From the NCBI GenBank assembly GCA_965247455.1, contig CBDFHE010000017.1, forward strand, positions 496,001 through 560,000: a stretch of DNA of 64,000 nt, written 5' to 3'. A program made the translations under genes and the position numbers. The DNA comes from JACZYA01 sp965247455. GTDB taxonomy: Bacteria > Acidobacteriota > Terriglobia > Acidiferrales > 2-02-FULL-67-57. Shown piece by piece: positions 34,506 to 42,974 of the stretch. How positions within the stretch are numbered: position 1 is the first letter of the stretch; the number at the start of each line of letters is the position of its first letter. The notes beneath the pieces are model-generated. The model did no database searches. It was given only the letters and a program-made list of their open reading frames with translations, and had not been told where the DNA came from.

Positions 34506-34720
34506 GGAACTGTCGGACTTGCGGGGGCCGTGCACGGTAAAACGCGGCCCTCGCGCAGAAAGCGCTCCAGCACCTGCTTGTCCTTGGACGCCTCTTCGGG
34601 TAGGAACTTCAGGGCCACCTGGCGGCCCAGGCGCGTGTCCTCGGCCCGATAGACTACACCCATACTGCCGCCGCCCAGCTTTTCCAGCACACGGTAGTGC
34701 GAAACGGTCTGGCCAACCAT
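34502..34720 (-). pseudogene. N-terminal fragment of a Ser/Thr protein kinase
   Basis: 72 codons beginning MVGQTVSHYRVLEKLGGGSMG (glycine loop) and continuing through VALKFLPEEAS, which holds the ATP-binding Lys, to ERFLRE. There homology stops and an unrelated tail runs to a stop codon. No HRD or DFG motifs remain. The break falls directly against the SDR stop, so a deletion or insertion removed the rest of the kinase. An intact promoter-like repeat is still present upstream. Confidence 0.75.
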
Positions 34721-34750
34721 TTGTGAGAAACCACCCCGATTGATGAGCCG

Positions 34751-34779
34751 ATCTTAACCCCCACCCGCAGGCAAGTCAA
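34751..34779 (-). promoter_or_regulatory. Promoter-like repeat (family A copy 2) before the kinase relic
   Basis: On the minus strand TTGACT (34779-34774) and TAAGAT (34756-34751) are 17 bases apart, 31 bases before the fragment's ATG. About 55 bases around it align with the promoter region of the TPR gene at 24.2 kb. Confidence 0.55.
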
Positions 34780-34922
34780 CGCGAAGGGCCTACTCCGGTA
34801 GGTTCATGCGGCGGGTGCTAGAACGCAAGGACGGGTGAATCGGGCTGGCAGAACAATGCGGAACGTACGAGAATATGGGTTGATCATCCATGTCCCAGCT
34901 CCTAGGGGCCCGAGGAGGACAC

Positions 34923-35252
34923 ATGTCAGACTTGGCCAGCAAGTCCTGCATTCCATGTCGTGGAGGCGTGCCTCCGCTGAAAGGAGACCAGGTTTCTTCG
35001 CTCCTTAAGCAGCTAGGAGGCTGGGGAGTCGTCGAAGAGCACCATCTATCCAAGAATTATCATTTCTCCGACTTCCAGACTGCGCTAGATTTCGTGATCC
35101 AGGTCGGGAAACTCGCTGAAGAACAGGGACATCACCCGGATATCTATCTATGTTGGGGGAAAGTCGAAGTAACTATCTGGACCCACAAGATCAATGGGTT
35201 AACCGAAAGCGATTTCATTTGGGCAGCCAAGTGTGACCAGATTCCGCACTGA
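34923..35252 (+). CDS. phhB: Pterin-4a-carbinolamine dehydratase
   Basis: 109 residues from the ATG that follows CGAGGAGGAC at 34908-34917. The family motif appears as NYHFSDFQTALDFV, then EEQGHHPDIYLCWGKVEVTIWTHKINGLTESDF, with the two adjacent His and the later His of the active site. It dehydrates 4a-hydroxy-tetrahydropterin, recycling the cofactor of aromatic amino-acid hydroxylases. The N-terminal SKSCIPCRGGVPPL is the usual leader of bacterial members. No hydroxylase gene is in view. Confidence 0.93.
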   Translation: MSDLASKSCIPCRGGVPPLKGDQVSSLLKQLGGWGVVEEHHLSKNYHFSDFQTALDFVIQVGKLAEEQGHHPDIYLCWGKVEVTIWTHKINGLTESDFIWAAKCDQIPH

Positions 35253-35328
35253 CCTGCGATGAACACAACTCCGGGGAAATTCATGCGGTGGAGGAGGGAG
35301 TGAAGAGGACGTCAACCCCTTAGTCGTT

Positions 35329-35706
35329 TCAATCAGCGCCGAAGGGATGATCGATGATATAGCGCCAACTCCCATCTGCCTGGCGTCGAACGACCTCTGT
35401 ACCGCTGTGAGGCATCTCGAAGGGTTTCCCAGCAGAGTCGGTCCCGGTCATTCGCCACACGGACCGCAACAGAGCAAGGCCCCTGGCTTCCATGACAAAC
35501 TTGGTTTCTAATTCAATCTTTGCTTTCAGCGCGAGATACCCTCGTAGAGCCTCGCGTACGGCTTGCGCGCCTGCGACCGGGGGCTGGTCCGGTCCAAGAA
35601 GCGTCGTGGCTTCGGGCTCATAGAGAGAAAACAGCGCCTCCAAATCCCCGGCGTTGAAAGCCTCAACAAACAATGAGTGAGCCTCTTCCGGCTTGCGTGC
35701 AACCAT
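35329..35706 (-). CDS. SnoaL-like / DUF4440 (YybH-type) protein
   Basis: 125 residues with the cystatin-like fold of SnoaL/YybH proteins: ARKPEEAHSLFVEAFNAGDLEALFSLYEPEATTL at the start and VVRRQADGSWRYIIDHPF at the end. Such proteins are small isomerase-like or ligand-binding domains, often of unknown substrate. The ribosome site (GGAGGAGAGG, 3 bases before ATG) comes from a dispersed repeat that also appears at 35.27 and 46.8 kb. Confidence 0.85.
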   Translation of the reverse strand: MVARKPEEAHSLFVEAFNAGDLEALFSLYEPEATTLLGPDQPPVAGAQAVREALRGYLALKAKIELETKFVMEARGLALLRSVWRMTGTDSAGKPFEMPHSGTEVVRRQADGSWRYIIDHPFGAD

Positions 35707-35708
35707 AA

Positions 35709-35742
35709 CCTCTCCTCCGCCGCCTGAACTTCCCGGAGTAGA
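35709..35742 (-). repeat. Repeat family B copy carrying the Shine-Dalgarno of the SnoaL-like gene
   Basis: On the minus strand it reads CTCCGGGAAGTTCAGGCGGC then GGAGGAGAGG. Relatives occur at 35269-35300 (+), 34791-34820 (+), 22584-22608 (+, short) and 46769-46820 (-, with a palindrome inserted). Confidence 0.6.
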
Positions 35743-35837
35743 TACTTCACCACCGTCCTTCCCACCTGCCTATGCACGAAAGGGGTAGAATAGAGGTGTA
35801 CGCGCCCAGTTCATAAGGGCATGCGGAGAAGGATGGC

Positions 35838-36977
35838 ATGGCTACTCTACGAGACGTTCTACACGAGAGTATTCGGGAGGGGGAGCTGTACGAGGCGCTC
35901 GACCGCAAAAGGGTACGCTGCTTCGCCTGTGGCCATTGCTGCCCGATCCCGGACGGCCAACCTGGGGTGTGCAAGGTTCGCTACAACCAAGGCGGAACTC
36001 TCTATGTCCCCTGGGGCTACGTCGGCGGCGTGCAATGCGACCCCATCGAGAAAAAGCCGTTCTTCCACGCTTTTCCGGGGGCCCTGGCCTATAGCTTTGG
36101 GATGCTGGGCTGTGACCTGCACTGCTCTTATTGTCAGACCTGGGTAACCTCCCAGGCGCTTCGTGATCCTGCCGCCGTTGCTCCACCGCTGCAAGTCACA
36201 CCGGAGGGCCTGGTTCGCGAAGCCCTCAGTCTAGGGGCCAAAGTCGTCGTCAGCACTTACAACGAGCCGCTGATTACGAGCGAATGGGCGGTGGCCGTCT
36301 TCAAGGAAGCCCGCGCGGCCGGACTGTTGACCGCTTTTGTTTCCAATGGAAATGGAACCCCTCAGGTCCTGGAGTACCTGCGGCCGTGGGTCGATCTGTA
36401 TAAAGTTGATCTGAAGAGTTTCGATGACCGCCACTATCGTCAGCTGGGCGGACGCTTGCAGCCTATCGTGGATACAATTCGCCGCCTGCATAAAATGGAC
36501 TTCTGGCTAGAGGTCGTCACTCTGGTCATTCCGGGTTTCAACGATTCGGACGACGAACTGCAACGGCTGGCAGAGTTCTTGGTGGGCGTGTCGCCAGACA
36601 TTCCCTGGCATGTGACCGCCTTTCACAAGGACTACAAAATGACCGATCCAGAAAACACCGGTGTCGAGACCCTCGTGCAGGCAGCCGGGATCGGCAAAAG
36701 GGCCGGTTTGCGCTACGTCTATGCGGGGAATTTGCCGGGTCAGGTGGGTGAGCTGGAAAACACTCGTTGCCCAACCTGCCAAGACCTGCTCATCGAACGC
36801 TACGGCTACCTGATAACGGGCTACCATCTCACTCCGAATGGCTGCTGCCCGTCCTGCGGCAGCGCTATTCCTGGCCGTTGGGGACCCTCTTTTCAAGGGC
36901 AGATTACCTCCCATCCCTTCGTGCCGAGCATGCGCATCCGGTCCAATCTGCTTTCCATCAGGAACTTCCCAGAGTAG
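35838..36977 (+). CDS. amrS: AmmeMemoRadiSam-system radical SAM enzyme
   Basis: 379 residues. The radical SAM motif is MLGCDLHCSYCQTW (CxxxCxxC) near residue 96, preceded by the N-terminal CFACGHCCPIPDGQPGVCKVRYN, which carries extra cysteines typical of AmrS. KVVVSTYNEPLITSEW and VDLYKVDLKSFDDRHYRQLGG are conserved. The C-terminus has a zinc-ribbon-like pair, CPTC and CPSC. AmrS belongs to a three-protein family with Memo and AMMECR1, linked to radical chemistry of unknown substrate; the other two are not in this window. The first ATG after GGAGAAGG was used. Confidence 0.92.
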   Translation: MATLRDVLHESIREGELYEALDRKRVRCFACGHCCPIPDGQPGVCKVRYNQGGTLYVPWGYVGGVQCDPIEKKPFFHAFPGALAYSFGMLGCDLHCSYCQTWVTSQALRDPAAVAPPLQVTPEGLVREALSLGAKVVVSTYNEPLITSEWAVAVFKEARAAGLLTAFVSNGNGTPQVLEYLRPWVDLYKVDLKSFDDRHYRQLGGRLQPIVDTIRRLHKMDFWLEVVTLVIPGFNDSDDELQRLAEFLVGVSPDIPWHVTAFHKDYKMTDPENTGVETLVQAAGIGKRAGLRYVYAGNLPGQVGELENTRCPTCQDLLIERYGYLITGYHLTPNGCCPSCGSAIPGRWGPSFQGQITSHPFVPSMRIRSNLLSIRNFPE

Positions 36978-37154
36978 ACTGGAGGACGGTAACTCATCAA
37001 GGACAATGAGGGTAGGCCCCAGCGGAAACCCAAACGACGCATGTCCGTCCCTTACGCTGCGTGTTAGGGTGAGTCAAGACACCGCCCCAATACACTCTCA
37101 CAAGCGGCTCTAGGGGCACGCTAATTTCCTTTGACATTCGGGTTTCATAGATAT

Positions 37155-37334
37155 ATGAAGCAACACTCCAGTTCGCAAGCAGCTAAGCTAATTGGCATGA
37201 GTTTACGGACACTTCAAAACTGGATTAGGGATGGCAAGGTCAAGGCCCCGAAGTTGACAGCCGTTGGCGGCGTCAAGATTCGCTTATGGTCGAAGGCTGA
37301 CATAGCCAGGATTGGCAAAGCGAAGCAGAAATAA
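37155..37334 (+). CDS. Very small MerR-like helix-turn-helix protein (first copy)
   Basis: 59 residues. SSSQAAKLIGMSLRTLQNWIRDGKV is an excisionase/MerR-type winged HTH, followed by IRLWSKADIARIGKAKQK. It resembles the protein at 37550-37777 in the same layout (a stretch ending in APK, then a basic linker, then RLW or RYW and DI.R). DNA-binding adaptors of this kind often act in mobile or regulatory modules. Confidence 0.7.
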   Translation: MKQHSSSQAAKLIGMSLRTLQNWIRDGKVKAPKLTAVGGVKIRLWSKADIARIGKAKQK

Positions 37335-37344
37335 AGGGAGGGCA

Positions 37345-37530
37345 ATGGCAAAACAAACAGAGAGAAAATGCTTCTTTTGCAGTGGTGGTGACGCTCCGAA
37401 ACGCTGGTTTCAGTACATCGACAATTCGGGCATACCCTGTTATTGCTGCGAGGGTTGTGCCTCGTTGCTTGAAGCGGCAAGGGTAGGACAACGAAATTCG
37501 GATGCATTCATCATTGTTGAATGCAGATAG
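37345..37530 (+). CDS. Small Cys-rich zinc-binding protein
   Basis: 61 residues with CFFC (11-14) and CYCCEGC near 35, enough for one or two zinc sites. A strong AAAGGGAGG lies 5 bases before the ATG. It sits between two related HTH proteins, 10 bases after the first and 19 before the second, so the three are probably one transcript. No family was recognised. Confidence 0.65.
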   Translation: MAKQTERKCFFCSGGDAPKRWFQYIDNSGIPCYCCEGCASLLEAARVGQRNSDAFIIVECR

Positions 37531-37549
37531 CAGGAATTCGCAAAGAAAG

Positions 37550-37777
37550 ATGAAACAGCGAGACTACGCTTACCGGCCTGTGGGTTATGCCCGCTATCGG
37601 TTCAAGACAACACCGGAATTGGCAAAAGCACTCGGAGTCAGTCCTTCCACACTATGGGAATGGATTCAGAAGAGAAAGATAACAGCTCCCAAACCAGTTA
37701 AGGCTGGCAAGCGAAGAATCAGGTATTGGACTACTAAAGATATTAAGCGAGTGAAAAAAGAGTTGAAGCGTAAGTAA
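37550..37777 (+). CDS. Very small MerR-like helix-turn-helix protein (second copy)
   Basis: 75 residues. TTPELAKALGVSPSTLWEWIQKRKI forms the HTH; KAGKRRIRYWTTKDIKRVKKEL is the wing and a basic tail. It is a probable paralogue of the protein at 37155-37334. GAAAG precedes the ATG. Confidence 0.7.
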   Translation: MKQRDYAYRPVGYARYRFKTTPELAKALGVSPSTLWEWIQKRKITAPKPVKAGKRRIRYWTTKDIKRVKKELKRK

Positions 37778-37956
37778 CAGGGCGGGTGCTGGCTCCGCGC
37801 TAACAGAGCCAACACCCTAGCCAGTGGAGCTAGATGGATAGCGCCAATGGTTCTCGCCAATCTAGCCTACCCAAACCCCCAACTACAACACTTGGCGTCT
37901 GTTTCCAGGGCTGGCACCCGTCCGTTTATCGGTGACGTTTATTTGGAGTCAGAACA

Positions 37957-38598
37957 ATGGACAAGTTGACGCGACCAAAAATAACTAAACTTAGACGGTC
38001 ATTCCGACATGAAAACTACGCTCTGTTTGTCCAATTCTACAAATATCTTGTCGCTAAGAATATGGCCGCTACTATCATCGTCTTTCTTATCCTGTTTGCG
38101 GTCGTTGGCGATCTCGTCTCCTCCCATTTAGAAAAGCTACGACAAGAGAAACTCCGCAGAGTGGCCCCGAAAGTCGGCCTAACCTACTCACCCAACGAGC
38201 TTGCAGTTGACTCAGTGCTCCGCTCTATTCTTGGTTCCGTTCTAATTGAGCACAACAAACAGGACGGAGGAGTTGTAGGTGGTGTTTTGACAGGAAAAGT
38301 GAATAGCCACGATGTGACTATCTTGGACTACAAGTATCAAGTGGCCCTCCGCGTTGACTTGCCTGCGGGCGCGGGCGCGGAAGTTTGCAGGCCAAGGGCA
38401 AATCCGTTATGCGTGATGGTTTGTCCACCGTCAGGCGCGGTAACACTAGCGGGCGCGAGCGACCACAAACGTCAGGTCGTCTTCCTGCTTGCGGCCGCTG
38501 AACATTTCGACCGTGTGGACCAGGGCGTCGAGCAACTCGGGAACCGGCAGGTGATTGTGCTGCCGCACGGCTTCTACCAGGCGCTCCTCGCCGAATAG
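37957..38598 (+). CDS. Hypothetical membrane protein, 3' part running antisense into a phosphatase gene
   Basis: 213 codons. The first ~130 are protein-like: a basic lead, a membrane helix (MAATIIVFLILFAVVGDLV), and a soluble part with VGLTYSPNELAVDSVLRS. At 38351 a copy of repeat family A (GCGTTGACTTGCCTGCGGG) enters the frame, after which the residues look random and the last 150 bases lie antisense to the SpoIIE phosphatase. The gene was probably truncated by the repeat. Unrecognised otherwise. Confidence 0.5.
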   Translation: MDKLTRPKITKLRRSFRHENYALFVQFYKYLVAKNMAATIIVFLILFAVVGDLVSSHLEKLRQEKLRRVAPKVGLTYSPNELAVDSVLRSILGSVLIEHNKQDGGVVGGVLTGKVNSHDVTILDYKYQVALRVDLPAGAGAEVCRPRANPLCVMVCPPSGAVTLAGASDHKRQVVFLLAAAEHFDRVDQGVEQLGNRQVIVLPHGFYQALLAE

Positions 38599-41061
38599 CT
38601 CTCCCGCGTCGCTCATCGCCTCGGTCACCCCATCGCTGAACACGACCAGAGTGTCGCCCGGGGAGAGTGCGACTTCCTCGACTGAGCAGTTCCAGTCTTC
38701 GAACAGTCCCAGCACGGTCGCGGTTGCTGTTAGGTGTTCGATAGCTCCGTCGCCGCGCAAGAGCACCGGCGGGTTGTGCCCACAGTTAGCGTAGCGAAAG
38801 CGGCGGCCGGTGTCGTTGTAGTTCCCTACGAACAGAGTGGCATAGTGGTGGGGCACGGTGGACTTGTACAACAGGCGGTTCACCGTTTCGAGCAGCCGGG
38901 GCAGGTCGTCCGGTGAAACCGCGTACTGGCCGCGCAGATAGGCCTGTAAATTCGCCATCAGCAAGGCGGCGGACATCCCTTTGCCCACGATGTCAGCCAG
39001 CACCAACCCCAGCCGGCCCGGCCCTAGCTCGATGAAGTCGTAGTAGTCGCCGCCCACGGCGCGCGCCTGAATGCAGTCGCCGGCGTACTCCAGCGTTTCC
39101 AGTAAGGGCGAGTGCTGGGGAAAGAGCTTGCTCTGCACTTCCTTGGCGATCTCCATCTCGCGGGCCGCCCGTCGCTCGGCCTCGATTCGCTCGGTTATCT
39201 GTTCGGCCAATCGGATACTTTCAAGCGCGATGCCGGCTTGACTGGCGACCGAGGCCAGCAGTCGCTTGTCCTCGCCCGAGTAGGGCTCTTCGGACAGCCG
39301 GGGGCCCAAGACCAGCAGACCAATCAGGCGCGCGTCGCGGCCCAGGATCGGCACCAAGCAGTCCGGCCGTAGGGGTGACAAGACCGAAAGTGCGTCGGCA
39401 TCGCCCGCTTCCGCCGGTGGCACCTCCCACGGCTGGCCGCGCTCTGCAAGCTCAGCCAGCACGGGTAACGCAGTGGCAAGGGATTCCAACCCCGGCGGCA
39501 CCCGCCCGTACTCCGCCCGCAGGAAGCCTTGGCTGCTCTCCAGATAAACGGTTTGGGCAGCAGGGTGGAGGGCTCGACGGAGGTGGTGCCCGAGCAGTGC
39601 GGCCAATTCTTGTCGGTTGGTTGCCGTGCGGGTCTTTTCCATCAAGTCTTCCAAAATCTGGCGGGCGTCATAGGCGCTGCGGAAGAAAGCGCGGTCAATG
39701 CGTTGCGTCACCCGTTGCCGGACGTGGGTGCCGGCCCAGACCAGCAGAATGCCCAGAGCCACACCGATGCCTACGCCGGGGCGCACGGAGCCTTCAGGCC
39801 TTATCTGCCAGTAGGTGGAAAACAAGCTTGCGGCGGAGGCCGTTATCGCGGCGCCGACTAGGATCAACAGAAGCGCAAACCCGCGTTGCACGAGCAGGTA
39901 GCGGGCGCTCCGCTTCAGGAGAACAGGGATTTCGAGTACCCGGTGCTTCACCACCGCGTAGGCGAACGACAGTGGGAGCAAGAACAGGGTCATGGTGCAG
40001 GACGTCCACACCCAAAACGGAAACTCGTAGAAAGGTTTCTTGGCGTAGATGGCCGCCGCTTGCAACAACAAGGCTGGCGTGAGGCCGACCACCGTTCCCC
40101 AGACGATCACCCGAGTCTTTCGCCGCGCTTCGGCTGTAGGCGCGTGGAGGCCGTTCCATACTAGCGACACCAAGCCCAGCCCGGCGGCGGCAAAGGCATA
40201 CGCTAAGAACAGCCACACACTTGCTTTCTCGCCGACCCAGCCAGCAGGTGCCGCCACTGGGTGGGAGTTGCCCACCAGCAGCGCCCACAGCCCCAGCGGC
40301 ACCGCCACGGCGGCTGCGGCCACCAGCAAAACCGACTTCAACCAAGGCAGGCGGCGGTCTAGCGGAGAGGCGACGGGAAACACCGCAAAGAAGTAGTAGA
40401 ACAGCGCCGCCACTAATCCATCAAACGTCAGCTTGTACGCCAGCGCAAACCCCCGCAGCGTGGGATGGATTGCATATTCAATCTGGAGGAGCGGTGCGCG
40501 GGCAATGAAGCCGGCAAACAGCAGGGCCAGGAGCCAGGCGTTGCGGTCTTCTAATCGCAAGAACAACACCACCAACCCCACCACCAGGAACAAGACCGGG
40601 TAGGATCTAATAATCTCCAACGCCAGGGTCTGCGTCCGCGTCAACTCTAGTAACTCTTTTGGCCGGGGCGCCAATACTGCCTGCAGGGCCAAAGGCATCC
40701 CCGCACCGGGGCGCTCCACCGTGAGGTTGACCAAATCACCGGGCTGACCTCGTGTGACCACATCATAGAAAGGGGTAACGGTATCAAGCCGACGACCGTT
40801 GATCGCCACAATCCGGTCCTCAGGCAACAAACCCGCTCGCTCAGCCGGGCTTTCCTCCAAGACCTGGGCAACCTGCAAGAAGCCAGCGCTTCTTGAATAT
40901 TCGAAGAAGTTGACTCCGAGTTCCGCCTTCGGCTCCCAGCGGATGTAGTACATCCAGATAGCGCTGTAGAGGATGGTCGCCATGGCGAACAACGTCGCCA
41001 GCGCCACCAGCAGCGGCCGTGGCAATGAGGTGAACCCCCGCATGACTTGCCTGCGCCTCAT
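38446..41061 (-). CDS. Membrane PDZ-GAF-SpoIIE (PP2C-type) serine phosphatase, RsbU-like
   Basis: 871 residues from the ATG at 41061. One membrane helix (LVALATLFAMATILYSAIW), then a PDZ-like segment (VAQVLEESPAERAGLLPEDRIVAINGRRL), a block of about seven further helices, a GAF domain (~residues 460-620, ASVASQAGIALESIRLAEQI at its end) and a C-terminal SpoIIE phosphatase with GGDYYDF, LADIVGKGMSAAL and VVFSDGVTEA, the metal-binding Asp motifs. It should dephosphorylate an anti-sigma antagonist and switch a stress or housekeeping partner. An alternative start is 41043. Just upstream lies another family A repeat. Confidence 0.88.
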   Translation of the reverse strand: MRRRQVMRGFTSLPRPLLVALATLFAMATILYSAIWMYYIRWEPKAELGVNFFEYSRSAGFLQVAQVLEESPAERAGLLPEDRIVAINGRRLDTVTPFYDVVTRGQPGDLVNLTVERPGAGMPLALQAVLAPRPKELLELTRTQTLALEIIRSYPVLFLVVGLVVLFLRLEDRNAWLLALLFAGFIARAPLLQIEYAIHPTLRGFALAYKLTFDGLVAALFYYFFAVFPVASPLDRRLPWLKSVLLVAAAAVAVPLGLWALLVGNSHPVAAPAGWVGEKASVWLFLAYAFAAAGLGLVSLVWNGLHAPTAEARRKTRVIVWGTVVGLTPALLLQAAAIYAKKPFYEFPFWVWTSCTMTLFLLPLSFAYAVVKHRVLEIPVLLKRSARYLLVQRGFALLLILVGAAITASAASLFSTYWQIRPEGSVRPGVGIGVALGILLVWAGTHVRQRVTQRIDRAFFRSAYDARQILEDLMEKTRTATNRQELAALLGHHLRRALHPAAQTVYLESSQGFLRAEYGRVPPGLESLATALPVLAELAERGQPWEVPPAEAGDADALSVLSPLRPDCLVPILGRDARLIGLLVLGPRLSEEPYSGEDKRLLASVASQAGIALESIRLAEQITERIEAERRAAREMEIAKEVQSKLFPQHSPLLETLEYAGDCIQARAVGGDYYDFIELGPGRLGLVLADIVGKGMSAALLMANLQAYLRGQYAVSPDDLPRLLETVNRLLYKSTVPHHYATLFVGNYNDTGRRFRYANCGHNPPVLLRGDGAIEHLTATATVLGLFEDWNCSVEEVALSPGDTLVVFSDGVTEAMSDAGELFGEERLVEAVRQHNHLPVPELLDALVHTVEMFSGRKQEDDLTFVVARAR

Positions 41062-41121
41062 TATAGACGCAATGCTGGATTGTTGTCGGGCCAGCCTTCG
41101 CTGTGTGAGTTGACTCCTGCT

Positions 41122-41142
41122 CGCGTTGACTTGCCTGCGGGT
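41122..41142 (+). repeat. Repeat family A, partial copy
   Basis: GCGTTGACTTGCCTGCGGGT without the -10 box seen in the copies at 24.2 and 34.75 kb. It lies in the 229-base gap between the phosphatase start and the IS1380 element. Confidence 0.6.
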
Positions 41143-41290
41143 GGCGTGAACTCGGTGATTGACAGGGCCCGCCCCCTGCAGATAGGCTTCGCGTCGGGCG
41201 TTCAATCTAGATTGAAACTATTGGTTGGATTCAGGAAACCGTACGCCTTGTCGTTGCATCGCTGCGGACGGCATCGCAAGAACTTCTAAG

Positions 41291-42962
41291 CCCGGATTTC
41301 CGATTTGGCTGTGGTACCGTATCGCCAGGACCAGTCGCTGCGCCTTGAGTTTTGGGGCTCCGACGTAAGGAACCACACTACGGAGGGTGACACCCGGTGG
41401 GTGAATTACAACACGAGCCATTCCAGTTCGCGTTCAACGGCTTCTTGAAAGTCGCGTTCCAGGGATCGCGCGTCACTTCTGACGCTGGCCTCATTCTGGT
41501 GCGCGAGTTGGATGAACGTCTGGGGCTGGAGACACTCATCGCCGAGCACCTGAGCGATTCCCGACAGGGGATGAACACCCAGTTCAGCGTGGTGGATCTC
41601 CTGCGGCAGTCGGTCTACAGTCGCCTCGCGGGCTACGAAGATCTCAACGACGCGGGGCGCGTGTCGGCAGACCCAACATTTCGTCTCATCGGGTCGCCAA
41701 AGCGCTGGGACCGGGGTGCGGCGCTGACATCGACGCTGCATTGGTTCGAGACAGAGCTGCTGACCCACGAGGAGAATCTCGTCGGGTTGAGGGCCGTGAA
41801 CCGGGAGGTGCTTGCACAGGCCGAGATGGCGACGCGCGCCGACCGGATCGTGCTCGACATGGATTCGAGCGAGAGCCCGGTGCATGGGGCGCAGGAAGGG
41901 AGCGCCTATAACGGGCACTTCGAGTCCGTCTGCTACCACCCGCTGTTTCTGTTCACCGAGCATGGGGACTGCCTCGCCGCCACGCTGCGGCCAGGCAACG
42001 TGCATAGCGCCGACGACTGGGACGACCTGCTCGTACCGGAGATTGACCGGCAGCAGGTGGAGGGCAAGCGCGTAGCGTTCCGCGCAGACGCCGCGTTCGC
42101 GAAGCCCGAGATCTACGACGCGCTCGAGCAGCGCGACGTGGACTATGCCATTCGCATGCCGGCGAACAAGAGCTTGGAGCTGGAAATCGAAGACATCCTC
42201 TTTCGTCCGCCGGGACGGCCGAGCTGCAAGCCCTTGGTGCGCTACCAGAGTTTCCGCTATCAGGCCAAGAGCTGGACCACGCCCAGACGGATCGTCGCCA
42301 AGGTGGAGAGCACCACCAAGGTGAGCTGTTCCCTCGCGTCGGCTTCATCGTGACCAACATGGCCCTCCCGAGCCGCTCGGTCGTGCGGTTTTACAACAAG
42401 CGCGGTACGGCGGAGCAATGGATCAAGGAAGGCAAGCAGGCCACCCACTGGACGCGGCTGTCGTGCCATCGTTTCCGGGCGAACGAGGTGCGCCTGCAAC
42501 TGAGCGTCCTGGCCTACAATCTGGGCAACTTGTGGCGCAGACTGGTCCTTCCGCTGCGGGTCAAGCGCTGGTCGCTCACGAGTCTCCAGCAGCGACTGGT
42601 GAAAACTGGGGGCCGGCTGGTGAAGCATGCGCGGTACTACTGGCTTCTGCTGGCGGAAGGGCATCTCACGCGGCGGCTGTTCGGCGACATGCTGCGGAGG
42701 ATCTGGGCGCTACCCGTGCCGGCAGGCTGACGCGCGGCCTGAAGTGCAACGAAGCCCGCCCGGCGATGACACGGGGCACACGTGTGGAGCGGTGTCTGAG
42801 AAATGCCCGAAAAGCAGGGGTTCCAGTCGGTCGCACGTCGGCGCGGGCTCAGATGAAGGCCTTTGAAGCTGAGCGATTGTGCGACGATCGAAGTTTTTGT
42901 GCGATCGGCGGCGATCGGGTGTATAAACGTGCCATCAGGGGCAGGCAAAACGGAAATCCCGG
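41291..42962 (+). mobile_element. IS1380-family insertion sequence with frameshifted transposase
   Basis: 1,672 bp bounded by imperfect inverted repeats (41291-41306, CCCGGATTTCCGATTT; the other end at 42947-42962 matches with two mismatches) and flanked by direct repeats CTAAG at 41286-41290 and 42963-42967. Length and duplication size fit IS1380. The right end is 12 bases from the ATG of frdA. Confidence 0.85.
41397..42730 (+). pseudogene. IS1380 family transposase, interrupted by a frameshift
   Basis: The first part (41397 to about 42310) carries the DDE fold: LDMDSSESPVHGAQEGSAYN (first Asp), FRADAAFAKPEIYDAL (second Asp) and a PRRIVAKVE end. The frame then breaks. The next frame continues GELFPRVGFIVTNM, with KRGTAEQWIKEGK (Glu) and LSVLAYNLGNLWRRL up to 42730, exactly the missing C-terminal third. 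A one-base loss near 42307-42312, in the place of a normal VEW codon run, explains both. As read, the transposase is inactive unless this is a sequencing error or programmed shift. Confidence 0.85.
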
Positions 42963-42974
42963 CTAAGAGAGGCT

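Noticed and set aside
42300..42360. Programmed frameshifting of the IS1380 transposase
   Set aside because: IS1380 transposases are normally a single frame and no slippery heptamer is visible, so a mutation or sequencing error is the simpler reading.
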